39,962 nt of DNA from Vibrio mytili. Lineage in GTDB: Bacteria; Pseudomonadota; Gammaproteobacteria; Enterobacterales; Vibrionaceae. A program made the translations under genes and the position numbers. The stretch is taken from the NCBI RefSeq assembly GCF_000830505.1, contig NZ_JXOK01000002.1, positions 1-39,962 of the forward strand, given 5' to 3'. The first letter of the stretch is position 1; each line of letters starts with the position of its first letter. Positions 9,242 through 18,403 of this stretch are shown one piece after another. The notes under the pieces are model-generated. The model worked only from the letters and a program-made list of their open reading frames with translations. It had not been told where the DNA came from and searched no databases.

Positions 9242-10292
9242 ATGACAGACATCATCGTAGAAGAAGCCGCAATCAGCGATGCAGAAGCCGTTACAGCACG
9301 TGACCTAGAGCGCGCAAGTAGCCTAAAGCCAATCTCTTCTCCCCTCGTCACTCACATGTACACGGCAGACCCGTCTGCACACGTATTTAATGGCAAAATT
9401 TATATTTACCCATCACATGATATCGAAACAGATCAACCTCTTAATGACAATGGTGATCACTTCGATATGCGTGACTATCATGTCATCTCTCTGGAACGCC
9501 CATTTGGCAAAATCACAGACCATGGAAGCGCACTTGATGTAAAAGACGTGAAATGGGCAGAACGCCAAATGTGGGCACCAGATGCTGCAGAAAAAGACGG
9601 CAAATATTACCTTTACTACCCTGCTAAAAACCACGATGGTATCTTCCATATTGGTGTTGCGGTCGGAGATAACCCTGAAGGTCCTTTTACTCCTGAAGAA
9701 ACCCATATCGAAGGTACATTTAGTATCGACCCTGCAGTATTTCAAGATGACGACGGTCAATACTACCTATATTTCGGTGGTATCTGGGGTGGTCAACTAC
9801 AAAATTGGCGCAATGGTGAGTATGGCGAAGAGGTATACCCCGCAGAACACGAGCCAGCACTAAAGCTCAAATGGCGAAGCTCGCCAGCAATATGGTTGAC
9901 CTAGATGAGTCACCTCGAGACATCATTATATTAGATGAGAATGGAAACGAGCTTACAGCAGGTGATACTGAGCGACGTTACTTTGAAGGCCCTTGGTTGC
10001 ACAAACACGAAGGTACTTACTACTTCTCGTACTCAACGGGAGAGACTCACAACATCGTTTACGCAACGAGTGATTCTCCATATGGCCCGTTCACTTATCA
10101 AGCGTGATCCTAGAGCCCGTACTTGGTTGGACAACTCACCACTCTATCGCCAAATACGAAGGAAAATGGTACCTGTTCTATCACGATAGTTCACTATCAG
10201 GCGGTCAAACTCACCTACGCTGCATTAAAATGACTGAACTAATTCATGATGAGAATGGCAAGATTCAGACAATTAAACCTTACATGAATTAA
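9242..10292 (+). pseudogene. glycoside hydrolase family 43, broken by two frameshifts
   Basis: GH43 enzymes are inverting beta-xylosidases or alpha-arabinofuranosidases. Three frames read on without loss: 9242-9871, then to 10102, then to 10292. Adding one A at 9869-9871 (CTC AAA ATG GCG) and one G at 10102 (CAA GGC GTG ATC) restores a single protein of 350 residues, the usual length. The restored protein has the catalytic triad pattern of the family: Asp43 in YTADPSAHVFNG, Asp163 in FSIDPAVFQ and Glu249 in RRYFEGPW. It lacks a signal peptide, so like GH3 it would act inside the cell. The first 30 residues are an acidic extension I do not recognise. The lesions may be sequencing errors; if so, the enzyme is functional. 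Confidence 0.85.
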
Positions 10293-10304
10293 ACTACACA
10301 TACT

Positions 10305-10346
10305 GACCGAGTTAGCAACATGTGACTAGCTCGGTCTCACATTTTT
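10305..10346 (+). terminator. intrinsic terminator after the GH43 gene
   Basis: An 11-bp stem with one G-U-compatible position (10305-10315 with 10326-10336) is followed by TCACATTTTTA. It lies 13 bases after the GH43 stop codon. Confidence 0.7.
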
Positions 10347-10484
10347 ACGGGATTGCTTCATAACAGAAAAGCAGAACAACATCTCAATCTTAAATGTATA
10401 GGTTGGCAGTCTGCGATGATAAACGACCTGAGAAGCGGTTGCCCCGTCACCCGATAGATAGCATTTCACTATGACATTTGAGGG

Positions 10485-13208
10485 CTATGATATTTGGCGC
10501 ATGGTTGCTTTCAGTTGCTTCAGAACATACTGAAGAATGCCTCCCGAGTTAAAATACTCCAGCTCCTTAGGGTTATCTATACGTGCAATCACCGGTATGG
10601 TGAGTTCAGAACCTTGAGCGGTTACCACGATAATGTCGAGCGCTAACAAAGGTTTTATAGGGCCGTTAGGAGCGATAAAAACCGTCTCATTTCCCTCTAG
10701 AGTCAGAGAATTTAATTCATCTGGTCGCGTCAGTTGAAGAGGCAATACGCCCATACCGACTAAGTTACTACGGTGAATCCGTTCAAACGACTCCGCAATG
10801 ACTGCTTTGACATTCAATAGCAAACATCCTTTTGCTGCCCAGTCACGACTAGAGCCTGAACCGTAGTCTTTACCGGCAAATATGACCAAAGGAACTTGAA
10901 GTTCGATTGACCTGTTGCTCGCATCAAAAATAGGAATGACTGGAGGCGTTTTCTCTGTGGTCGACATGTTACAGTCATCCAGCTTGGTATCGCCGTAACA
11001 GCGCGTAAATCCGCCTATAGTCGGAGAGGCGATTTTGTTTTCCAGACGTACATTTGAAAACGTCCCACGAACCATGACGTGGTGATTTCCTCGTCGTGCT
11101 CCATAGCTATTGAACTCTTCTGGGTCGATGTTTTTTGATAGCAAATATTGACCCGCCGGACTGGTTGTTGAAATGAGGCCTGCTGGTGAAATATGGTCGG
11201 TTGTAATCGAATCTCCCAAAATGGCTAATACACGTGCTGATTCAATAGGAAAAGTCGGCGATGGCATTTCCAAAAACGGAGGGCGCTGTATATAAGTGGA
11301 GTCTTTGTCCCACGGGTAACAGGGACTGTCTTTCATCGACAATTGTTCCCATTCTTCATCACCTTCAGTAATGTCGTTGTAGCTCAACCTAAAGTGGCTC
11401 TCATGGACTTGATTCAGCATTTCATTGAGCATAGTTTGACTTGGCCAAAGATCTCTTAGATAGACGGGCTCATTGTTACTATTAATCGCGATTGGGTCTT
11501 TTTTTAAGTCAATACAGGTCGTACCCGCTAACGCAAATGCGACGACTAATGGGGGCGAGGCAAGCCAGTTTAGGCTAACAGAGGGGTGTACTCTGCCTTC
11601 AAAATTTCGATTCCCTGATAATACCGCCGATACATTCAAGCTGTTTTCCGAGATCTCGGTTTCAAGATTGTTTTTCAGTGGGCCGGAGTTACCAATGCAT
11701 GTTGTGCAGCCATATCCAACTCGATGAAATCCCAATCGGTCGAGGTAGTCTTGCAAACCCGTATCATTGAGATATCGAGCGACAGCTAATGATCCGGGTG
11801 CGAGAGAAGTTTTTACGTAGCTAGGAACGGTTAACCCTTTTTTAACGGCTGCCTTAGCCACCAAACCCGCAGTCAGCATAACAGCGGGGTTTGATGTGTT
11901 CGTGCACGAGGTGATGGCTGCAATAACAACATCACCATGGTTTAAGTGTCTGGATGAGCTTGGCTGGTCGGAGTTTGAAGCACCTTCAATAGCACATTGG
12001 TCGAGAGTCGCTTGCTTAATAGCACTGAGGTTAAGTCTATCTTGAGGTCGTTTGGGGCCTGCTATTGAGGTAACAACGGTAGATAAATCCACTACAATAT
12101 TTTCATCATACTCAGGTGAAGGGCGGTTTGCATCCCACCATAGCTGTTGCTCGTGCGCGTAAGCCCGCACTCTGCCAACCAGCGAAGAGGGGCGGTTTGT
12201 TAGGGTTAAATAGTCGATGGTATTTTCGTCAATCGGGAAAAATCCGCAAGTGGCACCATACTCTGGCGCCATATTGGCAAGCGTTGCTCGGTCTGCCACT
12301 GATAGAACGGCTAAGCCGTCACCATAGTACTCAACGAATTTACCAACCACGCCATGAGACCTTAGCCTTTCTGTAATCGTCAAAACCAAATCAGTTGCAG
12401 TCACACCAGGACACAATTGCCCATCAAGACGCACTCCGACGACTCGCGGAATCGCGATATTAAGTGGCTGGCCGAGCATTGCGGCTTCGGCTTCTATACC
12501 TCCTACTCCCCAACCTAACACGCCTAACCCGTTTACCATAGTGGTGTGGCTGTCGGTTCCTATCACCGTATCAGGTGTTAACACTCTATTTTCGTCTTCG
12601 CGCACAACTTGAGATAGATACTCTAAATTAACCTGATGGCATATGCCCTTACCAGGGGGGATCACGGTCAAGTTACGGAAATTCTTTTGTGCCCACTTTA
12701 AGAATGTATAGCGCTCTTTATTACGTGCCATTTCATGTACACGATTTGTATGTATTGAGGATTCTGAACCTGACTGATCAACAATTAACGAATGGTCTAT
12801 GACAAGATCGACCGGGCATTTTGGTGTGACATAACTCGGATCTCCGCCAGCTTGTGCAATTGCATCTCTAATAGCGGCGAGATCGACCAAAGCAGGGATT
12901 CCGGTATAGTCCTGCATCAGCACTCTACTAGGATAAAAACTGAATTCTGATGAATGACCTTTGCTCTCTGAGTCAAGAATCTTATCTTTAAAGAATAATG
13001 CTTCAATAATACGAGATGACTCTTTTAAATCCGTGGTTTGTCGCATTACATTCTCAATAAGTAGAAGTTTAGTTATTGGAATTTTGGACAGGTTTACTTG
13101 GTAATCTTGGGCAAGTTTTTTTAATGACCAGTATTTATAATCGGTGCCTTTTACATTCAGTGACCTTTGATATCTTTGTCGCCATGTTTTTTCGTTGGTA
13201 GGTATCAT
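10485..13208 (-). CDS. acnA: aconitate hydratase, AcnA type
   Basis: Aconitase interconverts citrate and isocitrate through an iron-sulfur cluster. The protein follows E. coli AcnA. With the ATG at 13208 (AAGGA eight bases upstream) it has 907 residues, and the three cluster cysteines fall at 435 (TSCTNTSNP), 501 and 504 (GCTTCIGNSGP), the numbers of E. coli AcnA. Other marks are the N-terminal RVLMQDYTGIPALVDLAA, DSHTTMVNGLG and, in the swivel domain, YGSGSSRDWAAKG. An upstream start at 13262 would add 18 residues without a better ribosome site. The gene stands alone, without the prp genes that accompany AcnD, and as far as I recall Vibrio usually relies on AcnB. It may therefore be an accessory stress-type aconitase. 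Confidence 0.93.
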   Translation of the reverse strand: MIPTNEKTWRQRYQRSLNVKGTDYKYWSLKKLAQDYQVNLSKIPITKLLLIENVMRQTTDLKESSRIIEALFFKDKILDSESKGHSSEFSFYPSRVLMQDYTGIPALVDLAAIRDAIAQAGGDPSYVTPKCPVDLVIDHSLIVDQSGSESSIHTNRVHEMARNKERYTFLKWAQKNFRNLTVIPPGKGICHQVNLEYLSQVVREDENRVLTPDTVIGTDSHTTMVNGLGVLGWGVGGIEAEAAMLGQPLNIAIPRVVGVRLDGQLCPGVTATDLVLTITERLRSHGVVGKFVEYYGDGLAVLSVADRATLANMAPEYGATCGFFPIDENTIDYLTLTNRPSSLVGRVRAYAHEQQLWWDANRPSPEYDENIVVDLSTVVTSIAGPKRPQDRLNLSAIKQATLDQCAIEGASNSDQPSSSRHLNHGDVVIAAITSCTNTSNPAVMLTAGLVAKAAVKKGLTVPSYVKTSLAPGSLAVARYLNDTGLQDYLDRLGFHRVGYGCTTCIGNSGPLKNNLETEISENSLNVSAVLSGNRNFEGRVHPSVSLNWLASPPLVVAFALAGTTCIDLKKDPIAINSNNEPVYLRDLWPSQTMLNEMLNQVHESHFRLSYNDITEGDEEWEQLSMKDSPCYPWDKDSTYIQRPPFLEMPSPTFPIESARVLAILGDSITTDHISPAGLISTTSPAGQYLLSKNIDPEEFNSYGARRGNHHVMVRGTFSNVRLENKIASPTIGGFTRCYGDTKLDDCNMSTTEKTPPVIPIFDASNRSIELQVPLVIFAGKDYGSGSSRDWAAKGCLLLNVKAVIAESFERIHRSNLVGMGVLPLQLTRPDELNSLTLEGNETVFIAPNGPIKPLLALDIIVVTAQGSELTIPVIARIDNPKELEYFNSGGILQYVLKQLKATMRQIS

Positions 13209-13410
13209 GATTTGTTTCCTTTCAATGATGGTTGAGCTATGTAAAAGCAATCCCCTGGTCATGGAGATGTTTTCTGGGACACGTTTATATTTCCCATATC
13301 CAATTAGCGTTAATCAGTTGAAAATCTATAAACTGAAAGGATCAGAGTTGAAATTCTAAAAGAAGGAAGGCGTTGGAATGCACCCATGTCATCAAACAAT
13401 AACTCGATTT

Positions 13411-13448
13411 AACAAAATGAAGGCGAAGCTGTGATTGCTAAGCCTTCA
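13411..13448 (-). terminator. intrinsic terminator of the cold shock gene
   Basis: A 7-bp outer stem (13418-13424 with 13442-13448) extended by an inner AGC/GCT pairing is followed on the minus strand by TTTTGTT. It begins 8 bases after the cold shock stop codon. Confidence 0.7.
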
Positions 13449-13455
13449 ATCCTAC

Positions 13456-13668
13456 CTAGATGAGCGCCACATTTGTTGCTTGAGGACCTTTATCACCAGG
13501 CGCAACTTCAAAACTTACTTTTTGTCCTTCCAACAGGGTCTTAAAGCCCTCTGAGGAAATCGAACGGAAATGGACAAAAATGTCCTTACCATCGCTATCT
13601 TTGGTGATAAAACCAAAGCCTTTATTTTCGTTAAACCATTTTACTGATCCAGTTTCTCTGTCAGACAT
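13456..13668 (-). CDS. cold shock protein, CspA family
   Basis: A 70-residue single cold shock domain, the normal length of the CspA family. These proteins bind single-stranded RNA and DNA and act as RNA chaperones. RNP1 KGFGFI (residues 16-21) and RNP2 DIFVHF (29-34) are intact, and the protein begins with the usual short lead into [15 protein letters not shown] lies five bases before the ATG. It has its own terminator and about 300 non-coding bases upstream, room for the long leader typical of cold-inducible csp genes, though I could not identify a cold box. Which paralogue it is cannot be told from one locus. Confidence 0.95.
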   Translation of the reverse strand: MSDRETGSVKWFNENKGFGFITKDSDGKDIFVHFRSISSEGFKTLLEGQKVSFEVAPGDKGPQATNVALI

Positions 13669-13972
13669 ATATACCTCGACTAATCCTATAGGGTAAAGCT
13701 CTGATAACTAGAGCTATTTCATAGTCACTCAAGATGGCTAACGCAGAAGTTAAACGAGAAAGTTCGAGAAATACTGTGAAAGGAAACTTGCTTTATAATT
13801 ACAAATAACTCAAATTGGCGGAGCTACTTTAAGTATAAGCCTTAAATTGAAAATAGTTAGTTGAGTCTTCGACCATATTTTAATTTGGTTGTAAGGTTAT
13901 GATTTTAAACACACTAGTAAGTTTCTAACACATGAGTTGAGAGAAACGACCCCGCCAAGAATAGGACAATAT
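13669..13972. other. leader / intergenic region upstream of the cold shock gene
   Basis: About 300 bases without a gene. They could hold a long 5' leader of the cold shock mRNA on the minus strand and the promoter of the small ORF pair on the plus strand. I see no strong hairpin. Confidence 0.4.
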
Positions 13973-14136
13973 GTGAGTAAGCGACCAAAACCGACACAAA
14001 TGCAGCAACAATTTGATATTAACCAAAAGGGAAAGGAATTAAGCGGATATCAGAAGAGTGGAAGACAATGGATGTCCGCAAACGAATAGAAGAACTTGAG
14101 GAACAAAAAGAGTGGGATAAGGAGTGGGGATTGTGA
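13973..14136 (+). pseudogene. small basic protein, apparently frameshifted
   Basis: I do not recognise a named family. A GTG at 13973 with AGGA six bases upstream opens a frame reading SKRPKPTQMQQQFDINQKGK. Near 14040 the coding sense appears to move to another frame, reading KRISEEWKTMDVRKRIEEL and then EQKEWDKEWGL before TGA at 14134-14136. Adding one A in GAATTAAGCGG (about 14038-14043) joins them into about 54 residues with a basic N-terminus and a charged helical C-terminus. The stop overlaps the GTG start of the next ORF, which supports the reconstruction: the downstream frame, not the upstream one, reaches the coupled start. Without the repair the first frame stops at 14090. Confidence 0.5.
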
Positions 14137-14348
14137 GCTCAAGAAACCTATCAGAACTCATTAATACTACACTCCTCATACATTCTGAAAAGCTGAGTAA
14201 CTTGGACAGAGACATACTTACAGGTTTACGAGATCAACTTAACCGTGATCAAGCCTTGTCAGACAAACAGATTAAACTGTGTCAAAGGCTAATACGAAAA
14301 ACCAACCAAGACTGTGTTTTTATTCACGACACTCCAAACGAGCGATGA
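14133..14348 (+). CDS. small hypothetical protein, coupled to the preceding ORF
   Basis: The 71-residue product is unrecognised. It is hydrophilic, without a membrane segment or signal peptide, mostly predicted helical by composition, and has one Cys in KLCQRLI and another in DCVFIHD. I chose the GTG at 14133 because AAGGAG stands eight bases upstream. The start overlaps the previous stop as GTGA, the classical arrangement for translational coupling. A GTG at 14124 would overlap the ribosome site. The pair probably forms one small transcript. The function is unknown. Confidence 0.55.
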   Translation: MSSRNLSELINTTLLIHSEKLSNLDRDILTGLRDQLNRDQALSDKQIKLCQRLIRKTNQDCVFIHDTPNER

Positions 14349-14725
14349 TCGCAAGGCAACGTCAGTCTCCTACGTTGTCAACCCTGCCTTCATCAAACGT
14401 CAATCGACTCAACATCTGGTCCATAGCCTCATTCAAACCCAAGACTACGACTTTAATCTTCAGCATCTTTCAGTGCTTTTGAGGAAAGACCAATGGGGCT
14501 GAAGCAGATTAATCATCTTTAAAGCGCAATAAGAGTAATGTCGGAAGGCGTTGATAGGATAAGAATATGAAATTGCCGCTTCATGAATTTATCTTAAACT
14601 TACAGAAGTTTAGTCCATGTCCATGAAGAAGCAATTTCAATTTATGGTTGTACTGACTATCAAGATATCGTTGTAATAATCAACGTATGGTTGTTTTTAC
14701 AAATATATTCCGATATTCAGTCGAG
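14349..14725. other. intergenic region between the small ORF pair and guaC
   Basis: Nothing certain is visible. An overlapping frame (14314-14502) ends in protein-like sequence but has no ribosome site and a start inside the previous ORF. A small hairpin, CGTTG/CAACG near 14669-14685, is too weak to call as a terminator. Confidence 0.4.
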
Positions 14726-15769
14726 TTACTCTCTACCGAACACGTTGTTCTCTTGTTCTTGAACGCGGATGAAAGTCGTGCGCTTCGTTAGCTCTTTAAG
14801 CTTTGATGCGCCTACATATGTACAGGTTGAACGCACACCACCAAGGATGTCTTGGATAGTGCCGTGAACACTACCACGGTATGGCAATAATACGGTTTTT
14901 CCTTCAGCTGCGCGGTAGCCTGCTACGCCACCAGAGTGCTTCTCCATCGCGCTCTTGGATGACATTCCGTAGAATTTCATGAAGGTTTCGCCATCTTTTT
15001 CGATGACTTCACCGCCTGACTCTTCATGACCAGCTAGCATACCACCAAGCATCACGAAATCCGCTCCACCGCCGAAGGCTTTTGACACATCACCGGCACA
15101 CGAACAACCACCGTCACCGATGATCATACCGCCGAGACCATGGGCTGCGTCACCACATTCGATAATTGCGGAAAGTTGCGGATAACCAACGCCAGTTTTA
15201 ACTCGGGTCGTACAGACAGAACCAGGGCCAATGCCCACTTTCACGATATCTGCACCAGCAAGAATGAGCTCTTCACACATATCGCCTGTAACAACGTTAC
15301 CTGCAGAGATGACTTTATCTGGGAACTCTGCACGTACGCGTTCAACGTACTCCACAAGGTGTTCGGAATAACCGTTGGCGATATCAACACAGATAAAAAT
15401 GAACTCGTCTGAAAGCGCCATAATATCCTTGGTTTTTTGGAAGTCGGCATCAGACGTACCCGTAGACACCATTACATTGTTTAGCGTTGCTTTGTCTGCT
15501 GATTTCGCGAATTCCGCCCAATCTTCTACGGTGTAGTGCTTGTGCACTGCGGTCAATACACCATGTTCAGCTAACGCGGTAGCCATGGCGAAACTGCCAA
15601 CGGAGTCCATATTAGCCGCAATTACCGGCACGCCAGACCATTGACGGCCACTGTGCTTGAATGTAAAATCGCGGGTTAAATTTACTTGAGAACGGCTTTT
15701 TAGGGTAGAACGTTTCGGGCGAAACAGTACATCTTTAAAACCTAACTTAAGTTCTTGTTCGATACGCAT
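14726..15769 (-). CDS. guaC: GMP reductase
   Basis: GuaC reduces GMP to IMP with NADPH and releases ammonia, which rebalances guanine and adenine nucleotides in purine salvage. The 347 residues have exactly the length of E. coli GuaC and are highly similar throughout. Catalytic Cys186 lies in [20 protein letters not shown], and the flap region GMSSKSAM and C-terminal [20 protein letters not shown] are typical. AAGGA stands eight bases before the ATG. The leader holds a good sigma70-like promoter (15897-15924) and directly after it a strong hairpin with a T run, so regulation in the leader is possible. The gene is separated from the upstream nnr gene by 467 bases and is probably transcribed alone. 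Confidence 0.98.
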   Translation of the reverse strand: MRIEQELKLGFKDVLFRPKRSTLKSRSQVNLTRDFTFKHSGRQWSGVPVIAANMDSVGSFAMATALAEHGVLTAVHKHYTVEDWAEFAKSADKATLNNVMVSTGTSDADFQKTKDIMALSDEFIFICVDIANGYSEHLVEYVERVRAEFPDKVISAGNVVTGDMCEELILAGADIVKVGIGPGSVCTTRVKTGVGYPQLSAIIECGDAAHGLGGMIIGDGGCSCAGDVSKAFGGGADFVMLGGMLAGHEESGGEVIEKDGETFMKFYGMSSKSAMEKHSGGVAGYRAAEGKTVLLPYRGSVHGTIQDILGGVRSTCTYVGASKLKELTKRTTFIRVQEQENNVFGRE

Positions 15770-15857
15770 TGTGTAATTCCTTGATTAATAAATCTATGTG
15801 TCATTTCAGAGTGCGTAGTGAAACCGTTGGCAGACGAGTTCACCGTTCTTCGGACAC

Positions 15858-15892
15858 AAAAAAACCGGAGCGTTGGCAGACGCTCCGGTTTT
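15858..15892 (-). terminator. strong terminator-like hairpin in the guaC leader
   Basis: A 12-bp perfect stem (15861-15872 with 15881-15892, loop of 8) is followed on the minus strand by seven T. It lies 92 bases upstream of the guaC ATG and starts a few bases after a perfect TATAAT. A 12-bp sequence of the loop and stem, CGTTGGCAGACG (15871-15882), is repeated in the leader at 15825-15836. It could be an attenuator of guaC, a 5' protective hairpin, or the distant terminator of nnr. Confidence 0.7.
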
Positions 15893-15896
15893 CAGC

Positions 15897-15924
15897 ATTA
15901 TAGGCTGTGATTTATTTCCTACAA
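15897..15924 (-). promoter_or_regulatory. sigma70-type promoter of guaC
   Basis: On the minus strand TTGTAG (15919-15924) is followed after 16 bases by TATAAT (15897-15902). The start of transcription would fall just at the base of the hairpin at 15861-15892. Confidence 0.5.
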
Positions 15925-16236
15925 GTCTGATAATTTAATTTTTTTTTGTGCTACCATCTCGAAAATCGCATATCAAAAATAACCTTCAACATATTGATTT
16001 TTCTTTTTAATTTATGAATTCAACAACTTAAAAGAAAACATCAGTCAACCGAACGCGCAAACCTTTGCGCTATTTACTCTTCGATATCACGACATACACC
16101 TCAAATGTGTTTACAAGTTAGGCAACCAACTTAAAAATGCACGTTTCATCGCTTAAAAATGACATTAAACTTAAGCGCTATTTACGTGATCCCTACGTCA
16201 TATTGTGAATAAAGCGAAGCTTACTGCTGATACGAT

Positions 16237-17764
16237 CTAACGTTCGGGATTAATCACAGCTCGCAGAGACTCAATAACATCACTCGGTAATAGCCCTTTG
16301 GTCCCAAACTGGTGGACATTCATGTCCGCGGCATGGCTATGTATCATTACCCCTAACCTTGCAGCGACGGCGATTGGAATCCCTTGAGCTAACAGCGCAC
16401 CGATAACACCAGATAAGACGTCTCCCATTCCCCCTGTTGCCATACCTGGGTTCCCTGCTAGACATACGTACATTCTTATACCATCGTAAATCAGTGTCCC
16501 TGCACCTTTGAGCACGACAACGCCGCCATAATGTTCATGTAATTGTCTTGCAGCGGCATACCGATCACGTTCCACTTCTTGTGTTGTCACATTCAGTAAC
16601 CGTGCCGCCTCACCGGGATGCGGGGTCATCACACGTTGATCATCGTGTACTGCTGCACTTCCTTGTTGATTGAGCAAAGCAAGAATGTTTAGGCCGTCAG
16701 CATCGACCACTTTCAGTTTTTTCTGCGAAGACAAAGCTTGGTAAGCTTGGTGTGCCCACTCATCACTCCCAAAACCTGGGCCAAAAACCAGCACATCTGC
16801 CCAACCGATCCGTGTGGTAAGCGCATTTTCTGCCTCGCGCAGTGCGTCTTCGGTAATACTTTGACTCATCACTTCTGGAAGAGACACTTGCAGAGACAAC
16901 AAACTGTCAGTGTGCGTCATACTTGCAGTTAAGCCCGCACCACAACGGACAGCAGCGGCACAACACAGTCGTATCGCGCCCGACATGCTACATTCCCACC
17001 CACACACAGTAATTTACCGCTATCCCCTTTGTGTGCAGTTACGTTGCGATTAGGCATCAGTCTGGACACAACTTGATGATCAATACCCAGAGCGCTCTCA
17101 TCCTCTATTGCATCAAACTCGGCACTCACGCCTAATCCACAAAAGTGCAATTCGCCGACATGATCCCTCGCTTGTGCGGTGCATAATCCTTGCTTAACAC
17201 CAATAAAAGTGACCGTGTGATTAGCGTGGATGCTTCGCCCAAGACTGAACCTGTGTTAGCACACAAGCCCGATGGGATATCAACCGAGATGACAGGGCAA
17301 CGGATTTGATTAATTTGTTCAAGATAGCGGCGGTACTCATGGCGGACCTCACCGTTTAAGCCTGTGCCAAGCATCGCATCAATAATAACGTCGGCTTCTA
17401 AAATCGCGGTATTCCAATCATCCCAACGACAATTTGTGCCATCAACGGCTTGCCACTCTTGGTAAGCACACAGCGCATCGCCTTTCAGATCAGAAGGCTC
17501 ACCGAGCTGAAAAACATTGACCTTCAGTTGCGCTTGTTTAACTAATGATGCAAAGACATAACCATCGCCACCATTGTTTCCCTTCCCACATACTACCAAT
17601 ATATTTTTTGCCCTAGGGTATAGGTGAAGAAAGCGCTCATATACCGCCATACCGGCACGCTGCATTAGGCTAAACATCGACACACCAGCCGCGTGCGCCG
17701 CGAGGACTTCTCCTCGTTTGACTTGTTCTGCGGTATAGAGTTTTAAGGCGAGATTAAAATCCAT
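16237..17764 (-). pseudogene. nnr: bifunctional NAD(P)H-hydrate repair enzyme, two frameshifts
   Basis: Nnr repairs hydrated NAD(P)H: an N-terminal epimerase domain (YjeF_N) interconverts the R and S hydrates and a C-terminal kinase-like domain dehydrates the S form with ADP. Three frames are needed. Adding one A (minus strand) at 17231, giving GCA ATC CAC GCT AAT, and one G at 16988, giving GTA GGC ATG TCG, restores one protein of 509 residues, close to the 515 of E. coli Nnr. The restored protein has GKGNNGGDG (60-68), SVDIPSGLCANTGSVLG, then TVTFIGVKQG, GDSGKLLCVGGN and the dehydratase TGGMGDVLSG. From memory, Vibrio and E. coli nnr normally sit beside tsaE; here the neighbours differ, so this may be a second copy. 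The lesions may be sequencing errors. Confidence 0.87.
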
Positions 17765-17856
17765 ATCATGCTTGTTCCCTTTGCGACACGTAGCATAAGT
17801 ATATACCTAAAAGCCTCGCCTATGCCGCGGTACGATTTTCTAAGTAGAATGGCTAT

Positions 17857-17890
17857 GTATTCAAATCAGTGAGGTATTCAAATCAGTGAG
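17857..17890. repeat. 17-bp tandem duplication
   Basis: The 17-mer GTATTCAAATCAGTGAG occurs twice in direct succession (17857-17873, 17874-17890), between nnr and the PAS gene. A further TGAG follows. It looks like a recent slippage duplication or a doubled binding site. Confidence 0.85.
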
Positions 17891-17950
17891 TGAGTTAATA
17901 ACGGATCTCTTATCGCCGCACACGCATATTGAGCTTACTTGAGTACAGAA

Positions 17951-18403
17951 CTATTTTTCTTGCTCTTTGAGCTGTTGGGTAAGTAACGCTTCCGCCGTGG
18001 CATCTTGGATTGATAAGAACATCGAGTTGATTTTCCCCGTTGGGGTCCTCATCGGATTTAACGTCACACTTTGGTACATGAACTCCGCTTGCTGCGTAAC
18101 AGGACGAACATTTCTACAACGAAATAAGTAAGGACGCTGACGCCAAGTAATAAAGCTGCGACAACCCAGTTCATAAACAGGTTTTGCTTTTAAGATGAAC
18201 CACTCTTGCGGGATCTCAGGAAAAACGTCAAACAGTGATCGACCAATGACGTCGTGCGATTGTAATCCGCTGTGATGGGTCATAAATCCGTTCCAAACTT
18301 GCACATTATAGTCTTTATCGACCACGATCAGCCCCATATCGACACTTTGTACCATGTCGATCATCCAATGGAATTGTTCAAACTCAGCAGGTAAATTTAG
18401 CAT
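17951..18403 (-). CDS. stand-alone PAS domain protein
   Basis: A 150-residue protein that is almost only a PAS domain (about 12-135), with the typical DMGLIVVDKDYNVQVWNG strand-helix start, GLQSHDVIGRSLFDVFPEI, and the closing FLSIQDATAEALL. No kinase, cyclase or DNA-binding domain follows; a short charged helix (LLTQQLKEQEK) ends the protein and may pair with a coiled coil of a partner. The start codon shares one base with the stop of the receiver-CheC gene (TAATG), so the two are translationally coupled. It is probably the sensory or adaptor partner of that protein. No haem or flavin ligand is obvious. Confidence 0.85.
   Translation of the reverse strand: MLNLPAEFEQFHWMIDMVQSVDMGLIVVDKDYNVQVWNGFMTHHSGLQSHDVIGRSLFDVFPEIPQEWFILKAKPVYELGCRSFITWRQRPYLFRCRNVRPVTQQAEFMYQSVTLNPMRTPTGKINSMFLSIQDATAEALLTQQLKEQEK

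Larger units (their letters stand above)
15770..16236. other. guaC leader and upstream AT-rich region
   Basis: These 467 bases hold the guaC promoter and hairpin. Bases 15905-16236 are AT-rich with no gene or structured RNA I can recognise. Confidence 0.5.

Noticed and set aside
10485..13208. Calling the aconitase AcnD of the methylcitrate pathway
   Set aside because: Sequence and cysteine numbering follow AcnA, and no prp genes are adjacent.
14314..14502. Frame with protein-like C-terminus (AFIKRQSTQHLVHSLIQTQ)
   Set aside because: Its only ATG lies inside the previous ORF without a ribosome site, and joining it to that ORF would need an insertion rather than the one-base losses seen elsewhere.
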